Notes under the pieces: generated by a model
Told to the model about the DNA's origin: nothing
Database searches by the model: none
Seen by the model: the letters and a program-made list of their open reading frames with translations, nothing else
Part shown: positions 43,170 through 54,548 of the stretch, in pieces
Layout of the letters: every line of letters starts with the position of its first letter
Numbering within the stretch: position 1 is the stretch's first letter
Position numbers and translations under genes: made by a program
Assembly: GCA_029876055.1 (NCBI GenBank)
Contig: CM056878.1
Location: 1,240,001-1,304,000 of the forward strand
Direction of reading: 5' to 3'
Source of the DNA: Madurella fahalii
Lineage: Eukaryota > Ascomycota > Sordariomycetes > Sordariales
Length of the DNA: 64,000 nt

Positions 43170-45292
43170 GGTGCGTCGTGGTCCTTGATGCTTGGGGCTA
43201 AACCTCGATGACCGGGTGAGAAGCTAGAGAAGGGATGACAGGGGCTCAGCACCGGGCGGCTACAGCCCTTATACTCTGGTGCAGACATGCGTGCAATGTC
43301 GGTTATGCACGCGGCGAAACATCCACTCGCTGTTGCAAGCTGGATTTGCCGGATTGAGCGGCTTCGTATTCCCCAGGCTTCGACTGCGTAAGCCAGCTTC
43401 GCCGGTGCGGTGTTGCTCGAATACAGCTACCATTCGTGTCGATCCAAAAAGAGACCTTCACCAGCTACCAATGCCGTTGGCGGAAATACGACCCCTGGGA
43501 GCGAATGCCTATCTTGTCCAGAGCCCTGGTACGAAGCAGGGAGCTGATGCTACTGTAGGAGCAATGCCTCGGACTTAGTCATGTCCGTGATCCTTCTCTG
43601 TCTACAGTCCCCCGGGTTATTTCCCGATTAGCTATGTGGACGGTGCACTTCCATCCTCTTACCGCATAACTATGATCATCAATGGCCAACGGAACGAGAA
43701 GAGAAGGAAACGGTCTTGCTCTCATGCAGGGGGTGAATGACACACGTGGTCACGTGGTTTCGCGATACTCACCTTTGATGTCCGTCTTGTCGGGACTTTA
43801 CGACCATCCTTCAACATCCTGGTATTAAGTACTCGGAAAAACTGGTCTCCCAGTCGACAGGATGTCTAGATGTAAAACTGTGGGCCATTAGTTCAGTGCT
43901 CCGGATTAGACCAACAATGGGAATGTGCATAAAGCAAGGCGTCAATACCAGTCTACGTTGTCTGTCACCCATTTCCCCCCCCAAAGTCGGTCAGCACCTC
44001 AGGGGCAAACTTGGCATATACATGACCACAGTGCAGCTCTACGAGACCGTATGGTTTGCCATGTTAAACCACCTTGACAGATCAAACCAACCGACACTGA
44101 CCGGTCTCTAGCAACACTCGCAACCAGCCCGTCATCAAGAGCATCCGACAGGCACGGCTAGAGAACAAGCGCAGTATCCCAAAGCACTTTCAACATGGTT
44201 ACACCCTTCCCGCTCTCGGTTGATGAGATCCAGGAACTAGCAGATCCCTTTCCAGCGCTTGTCACGGACCGAGACCAAACTAATAGATCGCGGCTTCATC
44301 GGCAAAATCGTGAAAATGGACCCGTGGCACAGGCTTCCCGCGCAGCAATTGGTGGAGGACAAGTGACCTAACGAGGTTGATAGGGAGATGGATGGGACTG
44401 CGGCATCAAAGGCTCCCGGACCTTTGAAGACAGTCCTTTAGAGGCTTTGCTCTGACATACCATATCGCTATCAAACAGCATCTAAGGTACTATTTAGCAG
44501 ACCCCTCTCCAAATCTAATTAGTCCCTACCTTTAGGGAAATGTTCCCGCATAATTTGTCTTTACGTTGTTAGTCAGCACCAACTTTGCGGAACAAGATGT
44601 TAACACAATCCGAGTAAGACACTGAACATCCCTAATGCATCACACTTAGATTGGTTTATTGCCAGCAAAAGGACTATTTACCACAGCCATCTCACCATTC
44701 GTTATCTTGAGAGACTACGACCCGAGGGTGGGTTCTTGCATATTTACGTAGATGATCTATTTTCCTTGTTTTAGCCAAATAATATCTATCATCTTTGCCA
44801 CCACACTCATAATTCAGGTATGACGAATCAAAACAATCTCCATTCACCCACACCCGCAACCAAGACAGATCGACCTTGTTCGGCACGGCACGGCACGTAA
44901 ATTTAAGAAAGAGGATAACTCCTATTCTAAATCCCTATATGTACAATAAAACATTAAGTTACTAACTATCTAGCTACCCGTCATTTAGACCCGTCCCCTC
45001 ATAGAAGCCGCCTCTATGAGAGACATGGCCGCCGTTGATCAGTCCATCCATCCGTCGCCGACCGCCCAACCAACCTTTTATGATCATGACCCCCCAAGTT
45101 CATAGTTGCATTCCAATGCCAGTCCAATCCATCTAAATGAGTGTCTCGTCGTCAACTGATCCGAGAAAAAGAAATAATCAAACGACGCTCAGATACTCCA
45201 TCAAACTTTCAGGCCCAAAAAAGAGTTTGTGCTTATTTCCACCACAGGGCAGAAGAGAGCATCGGATCCGATCGCCAACCCATTTGAATGGA
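43170..45292. other. 2.1-kb spacer with a decayed open frame
   Basis: No intact gene. The right part (about 44470-45130) is AT-richer. A decayed coding-like stretch lies at 44195-44442. The first 300 bp are the promoter of the secreted protein gene. Confidence 0.5.
44195..44442 (+). pseudogene. Decayed coding-like fragment, family unknown
   Basis: From ATG 44195 one frame reads FPLSVDEIQELADPFPALV. A shifted frame then continues LIDRGFIGKIVKMDPWHRLP and AQQLVEDK, followed by a TGA where WPNEVDREMDG would be natural, and stops near 44442. The amphipathic, protein-like composition and the TGA-for-Trp suggest a mutated gene fragment. I do not recognise the family. Confidence 0.4.
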
Positions 45293-46380
45293 TCAAATGA
45301 GAGCCAACCCGCCCACAATGCCTACCACAAGCGCGGCCGCAGGGCCAAGGCTGTTGGCGCCAGCGGTAGAAACAGGCGGCACGCCGGTAGTGGTCTGGTT
45401 GGCGGGGGGCGTCGGGCGGTTGGTAACCGACGTCGGGACGGTGACGGTCGTGGGAGGCAGTGGCTGCGAGGTGTAGTGGATATCGCTCTCAGTCACGATG
45501 ACAGTAGAGTGGGCCGTGACCGTCTGCCGGGTCGTCACGGGCACGTTGACGGTGTAGTCGATTTCCTCAGTAACGGTGACCGGGATCACCTCGGTGACGG
45601 TGTGCACTTCGGTGTTGGTGAGGGTGATGCTGAGGCGTTATGAGCATGAGTTGAATAATGATTTTTGGGAATGGGTAAGCTTACGAGTTAGTCTTGGTGA
45701 TCTCGATGGTAGAACCCTCAGACACGGTTGTGTAAGTGACCACCGGGCAGGTGACCTGGTATTTCCACGTTAGCACTTTTAACGAATCTAGTACACAAGG
45801 CCAGCGTAAAACACACCGTCTCGTAGACGTCGGTCGTCTCGTACTCGGTCACGATGTTGGTAGTGTAGACAGTCTCCGTCTTGGGGATCTTGGTGACGAC
45901 AGTCGAGGTCGAAGTCCAGGTAACCTCCACTGTCGAGCCGCCGACGACCTTGGTCTCGGTGACTGGGCAGAGCTCGGTGAGAGTGGTGTAGACGACTAAA
46001 AGTCGACCAACGGTCAGCAAAGCCGTGCGTCCGGTCCAGGGGCATTGCTTACCTTCTCCCTCGGTCTTAGTGACTGGAGGTGCCGTCTTGGTCACCACGA
46101 CGGTTGTGGGAACGGCAGTCTTGACGGTACTGGTGGTGGTGTAGGTAGTGGTATAAGTGTGCCCGGGCTTCGTGATGGTCTCGGTGATGGGGCAGACGGT
46201 TGTGTAGGTGACGATAACCTCGGTGGTCACCGTCTCCCAAGTGCCCCCGCCGCCATGACCGCCTCCATGGCCACCTCCATGGCCATAAGTCCTGTCATAA
46301 AGTCCCCTATTCACCGCCGGTGGGATGTTGGCGCCCAAGGCCGAGGCGGCGAGGGCAATGAACGAAAGAGCTGCTCTCAT
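45293..46380 (-). CDS. Thr-rich GPI-anchored-type cell wall protein
   Basis: Four exons (46053-46380, 45817-45995, 45685-45755 and 45293-45629) encode 304 residues. A signal peptide (MRAALSFIALAASALG) is followed by a HGGG repeat stretch. Then come repeated Thr/Val-rich segments centred on TTVCPITETIT, TTLTELCPVTETKV and VTCPVVTYTTVSEG, each built around a Cys-Pro. This is the pattern of fungal surface proteins that become heavily O-glycosylated. The C-terminus, SLGPAAALVVGIVGGLALI, is a hydrophobic GPI-attachment tail preceded by small residues. It probably sits on the plasma membrane or wall. ATG at 46378-46380 is the only Met giving the signal peptide at the start. Confidence 0.88.
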
Positions 46381-49300
46381 TTTGTTTGTTATGTCGTCTG
46401 TCGACAACTATCGTGGCCTGTAGCGAACTGTATGTGGACGAGTGGATCCTGAGATGTCCAGGTACAATGTAGAGGGCGAGCGAGGGTCTTTGATAACCTG
46501 AGCGAACGAGTTGCCTGCAGGGGAGGACCCAAGAGGAAGCGAGTTGGAGACTCGAGACCGAGATGGCTGGGAATGGGGGGACAACGGGAGAGCTCCTAAC
46601 CGGGAGCCGGTTGGTTTATACACAATCAGAGCGGTGGTCTCCTGGTAACGTAGCGGCAGGACCATGAGAGACAGAGAGAGACGGTGGTACGGTGGGGTTC
46701 CGATGACATCTTTGCTGCCGTCCAACGACAGTTGGACAATCCTATCCGGTCTGCATGGCAGCGAGCATGGTGGGGTGAGGGTGGGGATCGGTGGCCGCGA
46801 GACTGGACGGATGGAGCTCCCTTCCCAGTGTTAGGAACCGCGAGGTTGGGCAGACAACCCAGTTGTGAGACCGAAGCGGAAGTGGCTCGAAAACGGCCGG
46901 CACAGTATAGTACATGCAGACAAGCCGTGACCGTTGGTTGGCCAGTAGGCCTGTAATTTGCCATGTAGGGTATAGAGCTCTATACGGGGAGGCTAACAAG
47001 AAGCACCGCTTGTCAGATGTTCTCGCTGCAAGCCGTCCTCGAGTCCCTGCTCTTGCCCGAGGGCACTGCACGCCACATTGGAGAGAAGGATGCCGTGGAT
47101 GCTAACTTGGAGCGCTCCCGGACAAAGGGCACGGTCACAGACGGGGATCCGTCCGCCGTCTTGTTGGCTGACAATTCCATGGCTGCTTGTTGTTTAGCGT
47201 CCTCGGGTACGGCGGCACAGGTGGCCGGTCGTTCACCGAGACCAGAAGACTACATTATTATTCCCAGCGCAGATGACAGCGCGAACGGCCCGTATCAGTG
47301 CGGGCCCGGTTGCGGCGGAAGCAAAAGCATGAGCTCTCAAGCGGTAATGTAGCACTGTGTGTTGGTATGGAGTCCGCCCTCCCCCAAGAAGGGACGCGGC
47401 AGGGGTGAGCATCACCCTGAAAAATCCTCAGGGCCTGAGTGGTTGGCGCGCCCGCCAACTGTGAACCGACCCCGGTTTCCGTGATGTCGACCCCTGCGAT
47501 GATGTCGACGTCGCCGGGCGATGACGGCAAGCCTGCCAAGCCCCCTTGTTTTCCCTTATCGGATTTTCTTGGCTTGGACTGGACCTGTTGATGGTCGCGC
47601 CGGGCTCCATCGAGAAAGCAGGAATGCCTTTTACAGTACTTGTAGCTGAAGCTCTAAGCACTCGGCAAGGACTGTCGCGGGCAGTCAAGTGTGCTGATGA
47701 TTATCGGGGATCTGGCTACTCGCTGACGCGCAGTGCCGACCTATGTCTCGCTGCGCAATATGGGGATGCGATGACATTGGCCGTGGTGAACGATCGGACT
47801 CTGGGGAAAAAAGCTTGGAGGTGTTGTTGGCGACCGAGTTCGCGCGCAGATGTGTTGCCCGGCCACATCGCCGATCAACTGCGGTTGTACCTGTCATGTC
47901 GCAAGAAGCAAAAATGAACGCAAAAACGTGTGCCCAACCCGCTCGTGTTCAGCGAAGCTAAGGCAGAGCCAGCACGATCTGCAAGGACGGCAGGTTGACG
48001 TGGAGACCGCTCGGTCCAGGAAACGAGGAACGAGGACGTCAAACGGAGAGCGAACTGCAGCTCACTACGTAATCAGACTAGGCATCGATATTAGCCCTTG
48101 CACCAGCTGCCGGGTTGCCATTCCCATTCCCATTCCCATGTCTCAGCAACTCGGGGGGGGGGGGGGGGGGGGATTGTTGCAGTGTAAACTTTGCGATGTC
48201 AATCCGACCTGTTGAGGATTCATGGCGTCATCGAGCAACACTAACCCAACACTAACCTAGGAAGGTGATCCGGGCGGCCATTCGGCAGGCAGGGTGGGGC
48301 TATCCTGGGCCATCCTTGGCCATCGATCCCGATCGCATGGTCTGAGTGGCTTGCCATGTTTTGCCAAGCGCTCTTATTTTCACATCCTTATCAGGTATTT
48401 TCCCTCACAAGTCTCGTGCTCGCTCGGGAGCGGAAGACGAAAATCTCGAGGGACGCCAAACTCGACGTCCCGAGGTGACACCGCCCTGGGGAAGACCTCG
48501 TACAAAGCCCAGCTATCGTCGTCACGGACCGCTCTAGGCCCCAATCATTCATTATGTTAGCAGAGTTTCTCGGTCATGGCGCCGCCACCAAACGCAGTGC
48601 CAGCTGCGCTCCGGCTTGTTGCCTGTGTTTTATTTAGTGGCAATTGGCCAGTTCGTATGCATGTTGTGTCCTGTATGCGAGCTTCAAGTTATCAGAAAGC
48701 GACCCGCGCTGGCTGCCCCGGACTGTCTCGGTGCTCCTGCAAAGCTCTCCGACCGAGGCACCTGTTTCCCGCGACCCACTGCTGATGTCCTCAGTCAGCG
48801 AGCAGGCCCTGGGAAGAAAGGAACGACAGTCGGTTAGCCCTTGAGAGATCGTCCGGACTAGGCCCGATGTCCCTCAGCTATTGGGAGTGCCATTCATGCC
48901 TTCGAAGATGTGAGTGGGGAGCACAAAACGCATTGACAATGTCGCGACGGGCGTTGTTTGGTTCCACCACATCGGTAGATGCAGAAGTGATCTGTTCGAC
49001 TCTGTTCAGCGCTATTTTTGCAAAACCGCTGACAGCCAGCGTCCAAACTTCAATAGCTACCGTACTGCTTCTTGCGCTGTTCGAACATTGGTTGGCACAC
49101 TCGAAAGAGCGAGCCTTCTCGAACGCTGCTGCATCGCGTGAGCTGGGTTCTGGGTACCTACGGTCTTGGCAAGTCCATTACTTATTGGGTGCCCTCTACG
49201 GGGAATAGCAGGCCTCCCTCGATTGTCTTGTTTTCCCCACAAGCTAATCCAAGCTTTCTGAAAGCCGCTGACACTTTCTGAGGGCCGAGACCCGAAGTCA

Positions 49301-50246
49301 CCACGGCTGGCCGTGATACCGGTGCTTCGGCATCCATCACCCGTGATAGCGGTGAGCCGAGAATCATGATGCAAGTCGTCTTTCCGAGCCTCCCATATCA
49401 CCGCTGATCTTGCTTGGTTTTGCAAGGAAATCAACTGGAGGCTGCTTGGCTATCCAGCCCCAACGACCCGAAATGTCCTTGCGGCCGTTGCAACCCCCCG
49501 CCACCGGTAGGTAGCGGTAGCATTCAACACTGGTCATGCGAAGTATCACATTCGTTCTCCGATTTGAGATCATGGCTTGTATCTAGCGTTTAAGGTCTCC
49601 TCCCTTGGCGCAACCTGTCGCACCGCACGTCGAACCCACCGTGGCCGGCACCAACGGTCATTCCGACACATCCGATGCCAGTAGTTTTGTGTTACAATCA
49701 ATAGCCGAATAGCCGCACGGGAGCGCGACAAGTTCGGCGGCTCGATGTTTTAGGAGGGCCCCGCAACGCCCTAGCATCAGCATCTCGTATCCGTCCAGTA
49801 CAGTCTGTTGGTCTCAGGCTCTGCTTGCTAGCCTTTATCATATCTCTGGGCACGGAAATTCCAACAATCCCTTGATAACCACCCCGGTAATTCGGAACGG
49901 CTCTTTTGTAGTAGACGAGCGGCTGTTCAATGCCAACTGGCTGGTCCTGGCTGGACGGCTGCAAGTTACATAAAAAGTGCTGTGTGGTTTGATCCACCGA
50001 GATTGGTGCATTTGGTCAACACTGAGGTGCTCAACAAAATGTGTTCTCTCCGCTATAGCAACAACACTGTACAGTGCCTCGCTGGCCAGGCATTGGCCAA
50101 TCAACATCTGACTGCCGATAAGTAATCGCCGAAATCGCGGGGGAGGGGTAATTTTCCCCAGGAATTTTTTCGCGCTCTCGACACGCCTGGAGGAGGGGCG
50201 GCATGCAGGGCAGAGAAAGGCCGATGAAATTTGATCCAGCGTGAAG
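46381..50246. other. 3.9-kb gene-poor stretch with simple repeats and a possible NLR relic
   Basis: No intact gene is supported. Contents: the promoter of the wall protein (left), a (CATTCC)n tract and G20 run at 48117-48172, a coding-like relic at about 48940-49290, and the ADE5,7 promoter (right). Open frames of up to 185 aa lack motifs and overlap in several frames. Confidence 0.5.
48117..48172. repeat. CATTCC microsatellite and G20 homopolymer
   Basis: CATTCC-type hexamers at 48117-48139 are followed by a 20-base G run at 48153-48172. Confidence 0.85.
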
Positions 50247-52622
50247 ATGTCGTCTCTCCGAATCCTGCTTATCGGTAACGGCGGCCGCGAGCACGCCCTA
50301 GCCTGGAAGCTCGTCCAATCGCCACATGTAGAGTCTATCATTGCAGTGCCCGGTAATGGTGGCACCGCGGCGCTTCCCAAGGTCACTAACAACACCTCTG
50401 TGGCCGCCGACGACTACCCCGGCCTCGTTGAGCTCGCCAGGAAGAACAGTGTCAACCTGGTGGTTCCCGGGCCCGAGGCGCCCCTCGTTGATGGCGTCGA
50501 GGGCTTTTTCCGCGACGCTGGCATCCCAGTCTTCGGCCCGTCCAAGGAAGCCGCGCGCATGGAGGGCAGCAAGACATTCTCCAAGGACTTCATGAAGAAG
50601 CACAGCATCCCTACCGCCGCATACGAGAACTTCTCCGACTACGAAAAAGCAAGCCAGTATCTCAAGACGGTCAAGCACAATGTCGTGATCAAGGCCACCG
50701 GCTTGGCCGCAGGCAAGGGTGTCATCATCCCTCAGACCCAGGAGGAAGCCCAGCAGGCGCTCAAGGAGATCATGCAAGACAAGGCATTCGGCTCCGCCGG
50801 CGACGAGGTCGTCATCGAGGAGTTCCTGACCGGCGACGAGCTGAGCATCTTGTCCTTCTGTGACGGCACCACCATCAAGTCACTGCCTCCCGCCCAAGAC
50901 CACAAGCGGATCGGCGAGGGCGATACTGGCCTCAACACGGGCGGCATGGGTTGCTACGCCCCGACGAAGCTCGCCACACCCGAGCTGGTTGCGCGCATCG
51001 AGCGCGAGATTCTCCAGCCTACTATTGACGGCATGCGGAAGGACGGCTTCCCGTTCCGCGGCTGTCTCTTTACGGGGCTTATGATTTCCCCTGACGGCAC
51101 TCCCAAGGTGCTGGAATACAACGTGCGCTTTGGCGATCCCGAGACGCAGACGGTGCTCCCCCTGCTCGAATCGGACCTGGCCAAGATCATGTATGCCTGC
51201 GCTAGCCCGGTGCCATATCTAGAACACGTCCCAGTCAAGGTCTCGTCCAAATTCAGCACTACCGTGGTCGTCGCTGCCCCGGGCTACCCCGAGTCGTATC
51301 CCAAGAACATCCCAATGCAAGTGACGGCGGCGCCGCAGGACATCACTATCTTCCACGCGGGCACGAAGCTCTCTGGCGACTCCCTACTAACCTCGGGCGG
51401 CCGGGTCATCGCGGCGAACGCAGTCGGCGACTCTCTCCGGGCCGCCGTTGACAAGGCCTACGAGGGCGTCAAGCTGATCAACTTTGAAGGCATGTATTAC
51501 CGCAAGGATATTGCCCACCGCGCCTTCCGCAAAGCCGCGGCCACCTCGGACAAGCTCACGTACGCGCAGTCAGGCGTGAGCATCGACGCGGGCAACGAGC
51601 TGGTCAACCGCATCAAGGCCGCCGTGGCCACTACCCGCCGGCCGGGCGCGGACGCCGTCATCGGCGGCTTCGGCGGCGAGGTTGACCTGTCCGCCGCCGG
51701 CCACCCCGGCGCTCCTATCATCGTCGGCGCCATCGACGGCGTCGGCACAAAACTCATCATCGCCCAAAAGATGAACAAGCACGACACGGTGGGCATCGAC
51801 CTCGTCGCCATGAACGTCAACGATCTGGTCGTCCAGGGCGCCGAGCCCTTCATGTTCCTCGACTACTACGGCTGCAGCCGCCTCGACGTGTCGGTCGCCA
51901 CCTCGTTCGTCGAGGGCGTCGCCAAGGGCTGCATCGAGGCCGGCTGCGCCCTGGTCGGCGGCGAGACGGCCGAGATGCCCGACCTCTACTCGGGCGACGA
52001 CTACGACGCCGCCGGCGCCGCCATCGGCGTCATGCGCCCCGGCCAGCGGCTCCCCCGCAAGGACGCCATGGTCGAGGGCGACGTGCTCCTCGGCCTGGCC
52101 TCCTCCGGCGTCCACTCCAACGGCTTCTCCCTCGTCCGGAAGATCGTCACGACCAGGGGGCTCGAGTACACCGACCCGGCCCCCTGGGATCCCTCGGGCA
52201 AATCCGTCGGCGAGGCCCTCCTCACCCCGACCCGCATCTACGTCAAGCCCCTGCTCGACGCCCTCGCGGCCCCGCGCGCCGGCGCCGCCATCAAGGGCAT
52301 GGCGCACATCACCGGCGGCGGGCTCACCGAGAACGTGCCGCGCATGCTGCCCAAGCACCTCGCGGCCGAGATCGACGTGGGCTCGTGGGAGGCGCCCCCC
52401 GTCTTCAGGTGGCTGCGCGAGTCGGTGGAGCCGGCCGAGATGGCGCGCGCCTTCAACAACGGCGTCGGCATGGTGCTCGCCGTCTCCGCGGGCCCCGCGG
52501 CGGACGAGGTGGTCCAGCGGCTGGAGGGGAGCGGGGAGACGGTGTACAGGATCGGCCGGCTGGTCAAGAGGGAGGGCGGGGAAGGGTGCGTGCTGAAGGG
52601 GCTGGAGAGGTGGGCTGCGTAA
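50247..52622 (+). CDS. ADE5,7: Bifunctional GAR synthetase / AIR synthetase (purine biosynthesis)
   Basis: An intronless 791-residue fusion catalysing two de novo purine steps: phosphoribosylamine-glycine ligase and phosphoribosylformylglycinamidine cyclo-ligase. The start MSSLRILLIGNGGREHALAW is the classic GARS opening with the GNGGREHA phosphate loop. ATP-grasp blocks follow (VVIKATGLAAGKGVIIPQT, GDEVVIEEFLTGDELS, LNTGGMGCYAP, YNVRFGDPETQ). The AIRS half begins at about residue 432 (LTYAQSGVSIDAGNELVNRI) and contains GAIDGVGTKL, ALVGGETAEMPDLY, GLASSGVHSNGFSLV and AHITGGGLTENVPR. Both halves look complete. Codon use is strongly GC-biased toward the 3' half. Confidence 0.98.
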   Translation: MSSLRILLIGNGGREHALAWKLVQSPHVESIIAVPGNGGTAALPKVTNNTSVAADDYPGLVELARKNSVNLVVPGPEAPLVDGVEGFFRDAGIPVFGPSKEAARMEGSKTFSKDFMKKHSIPTAAYENFSDYEKASQYLKTVKHNVVIKATGLAAGKGVIIPQTQEEAQQALKEIMQDKAFGSAGDEVVIEEFLTGDELSILSFCDGTTIKSLPPAQDHKRIGEGDTGLNTGGMGCYAPTKLATPELVARIEREILQPTIDGMRKDGFPFRGCLFTGLMISPDGTPKVLEYNVRFGDPETQTVLPLLESDLAKIMYACASPVPYLEHVPVKVSSKFSTTVVVAAPGYPESYPKNIPMQVTAAPQDITIFHAGTKLSGDSLLTSGGRVIAANAVGDSLRAAVDKAYEGVKLINFEGMYYRKDIAHRAFRKAAATSDKLTYAQSGVSIDAGNELVNRIKAAVATTRRPGADAVIGGFGGEVDLSAAGHPGAPIIVGAIDGVGTKLIIAQKMNKHDTVGIDLVAMNVNDLVVQGAEPFMFLDYYGCSRLDVSVATSFVEGVAKGCIEAGCALVGGETAEMPDLYSGDDYDAAGAAIGVMRPGQRLPRKDAMVEGDVLLGLASSGVHSNGFSLVRKIVTTRGLEYTDPAPWDPSGKSVGEALLTPTRIYVKPLLDALAAPRAGAAIKGMAHITGGGLTENVPRMLPKHLAAEIDVGSWEAPPVFRWLRESVEPAEMARAFNNGVGMVLAVSAGPAADEVVQRLEGSGETVYRIGRLVKREGGEGCVLKGLERWAA

Positions 52623-53574
52623 CAGCCTGTCTCGAAGAACCTAAAATGGTGTCCGGATGGGGAATTGCGGGGAGTCAATTTTCGGTGACCCAGGTAGTCA
52701 AGGCAATTGATTTTCTTTCTTTTGGTCGGTCGGTAAAAGGTGAAACAAAAGTAGACGGTTTTTGAGGCTTCGCTTTGTCCTCTAGTTGGGTGTTTGTTTG
52801 TTTGTGGTTGAGGGCGGATTAGAGAGGGATATTCAGAAGCTTGGGTCTGTGTTTACCCCGGCAAGCAACAAACAAACACAAACAGACGTGCCAGTACCAA
52901 ACAGGCGAGTGAAAAACCAGTGATGGGTGTCTAAATACCAAAATTGTGACGATAGTTGGATTAATGAACGTAAACCCGGCTTGATGGCGGTGACCCAGGT
53001 GCACTCGAGAGCCAGTTCAACAAGCCCCTTTCTTGCCTTGTTCTGCAGACCAGGAGAAACTCTCGTTAAAAAGAAGCAGCCATGTCAACGAGAATAATAC
53101 AGTATGAACTTTTCACATGTTGATCAAAACGAGCCAAATTCTTCTCTTCAGAATTCGATTCATCGAGGAAGGCCACTTCGGGATTCGCTCCCAAGAGAAT
53201 TTCATATGTCAATTCTAATGAGTTGTCTTTAACGACTAATCCCATCTATCCATTGCTATCCACCAACCACCATTTTAAAATTCACCAAACACCGGCGCTC
53301 TCGTCACGTCATCACGAACGCGGGCGCCTCTGACTTGTTAAGCCTGGGAACCCGGTTCCTCGTATCAAGGGGCATAAAATACAAATGCGCTCTTCATACA
53401 TGCTTCACAACACCGATCCAACCCGAACCGAAAAACTCGTCAGGAAATAGTGCAAAGGGGGCGCCTTATCCTATTCCAAAAGGTACGACGTCCCGTCCGG
53501 TACAAGATTTAGCAGCTCGTTAGCTTCTCCCGTAACTTTCGTCGCGGCGTACGTAAGACGAGGTCCCGCGTTTC
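52623..53574. other. Convergent 3' region (ADE5,7 / SLC1-like)
   Basis: 0.95 kb without a supported gene; locally AT-richer (about 53040-53290). A TTTG/CAAAC-type repeat lies near 52792-52883. Presumed 3' UTRs and spacer. Confidence 0.5.
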
Positions 53575-54548
53575 TCAGGCGGAAACCCTCGCCTCGGCCC
53601 CGGTGGCCATGCCAACTCCGTTTGTCGCCCCGTTCGTCCCATCAGCAAGGGGCTTGCCCCGTGCCCTCTCCGTCAGGGCAATCATCTCCTTGAGCATCAA
53701 TTCGTGCGTCTTTATCGTCAACTGGTCGACATCGGCGGCGGTGAGACCTTCTGTGGAGATGGGGTCAAGGACTGCCGCCGCGGTTAGCTACTGATAGCAA
53801 AGTGCGAACAGTGAGGAAATGGCTTACCCTTGCACGGTATACTTCCAGATTTGAAAACAAACCCCTTGGGGTAGTAAATATGGCTGTAGTTCGCGACCAC
53901 GACCGGCACAATGGGGACCTGCGCCTGCACGGCGAGGTGGAAGGCGCCCTTCTTGAAGGGCAGCAGCGTCGGCTCCTTGGCGTAGCTGCGTGTGCCTTCG
54001 GGGAACATGTAGACGCTCTGGCGGCGGTTGCGGATCTCGTCGGCGGCGCCGCGCATCTTCTCGCGCGAGTCCTTACTGTTAGAGCGGTTGAGGAAGATTG
54101 TGCCGCTCAGGGCCATGAACCAACCCAGAAAGGGAATCCACTTCAGGGAGGCCTTGGCCGTCTGGCTGCAGTACTTTGGGAATATGCAGCCCAGCATCAG
54201 CACATCGAGCTCGGTCTGGTGGGGTCCGATAAAGACAGCGGGGCGAATCTTGTCGAGGTAGCCATTGGGGTCCTCGACGTCGAAGGTCACGCCAGCTGTC
54301 ACGAGCATGTTATATTTGAAGCTGCGCGCTACGGCCCATTGCGAAAGCTGGCCGTAGCCGACGAGGCGAAGAAAGACCGAGGCGACGACGCCGAAGATCG
54401 AGCTAACGATCATCGACAAGAAGTAGGCCAGTGCCCGGGCCACGAAGTCTGCCTTAGGTACCCCCACGGATGAGAGCACGTAGGAGAAGAGGATGGCGGC
54501 GACCCAAACGGCCGCCACGTAGCCAATGCATGCGAGGATGGCCACCAT
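53575..54548 (-). CDS. SLC1: 1-acyl-sn-glycerol-3-phosphate acyltransferase (LPA acyltransferase)
   Basis: Two exons (53828-54548 and 53575-53771) encode 305 residues. The enzyme acylates lysophosphatidic acid to phosphatidic acid in ER/lipid-droplet membranes. Two N-terminal hydrophobic segments (ILACIGYVAAVWVAAILFSY and FLSMIVSSIFGVVASVFL) precede the catalytic HX4D box in GPHQTELD (about residue 110). SGTIFLNRSN and MFPEGTRSYAKEPT are the substrate-binding motifs, followed by VPIVPVVV. The second exon adds a soluble helix (TAADVDQLTIKTHELMLKEM) and a Gly/Thr/Ala-rich tail. The symbol follows the yeast orthologue. Confidence 0.94.

Noticed and set aside
45137..45999. Plus-strand open frames of 168 and 87 aa over the wall protein
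   Set aside because: Antisense of Thr/Val repeats of the GPI-type gene, whose exons and signal sequences are all on the minus strand.
51570..52358. 262-aa minus-strand open frame antisense to ADE5,7
   Set aside because: Shadow of the very GC-rich AIRS half; Gly/Val/Asp-rich without family features.
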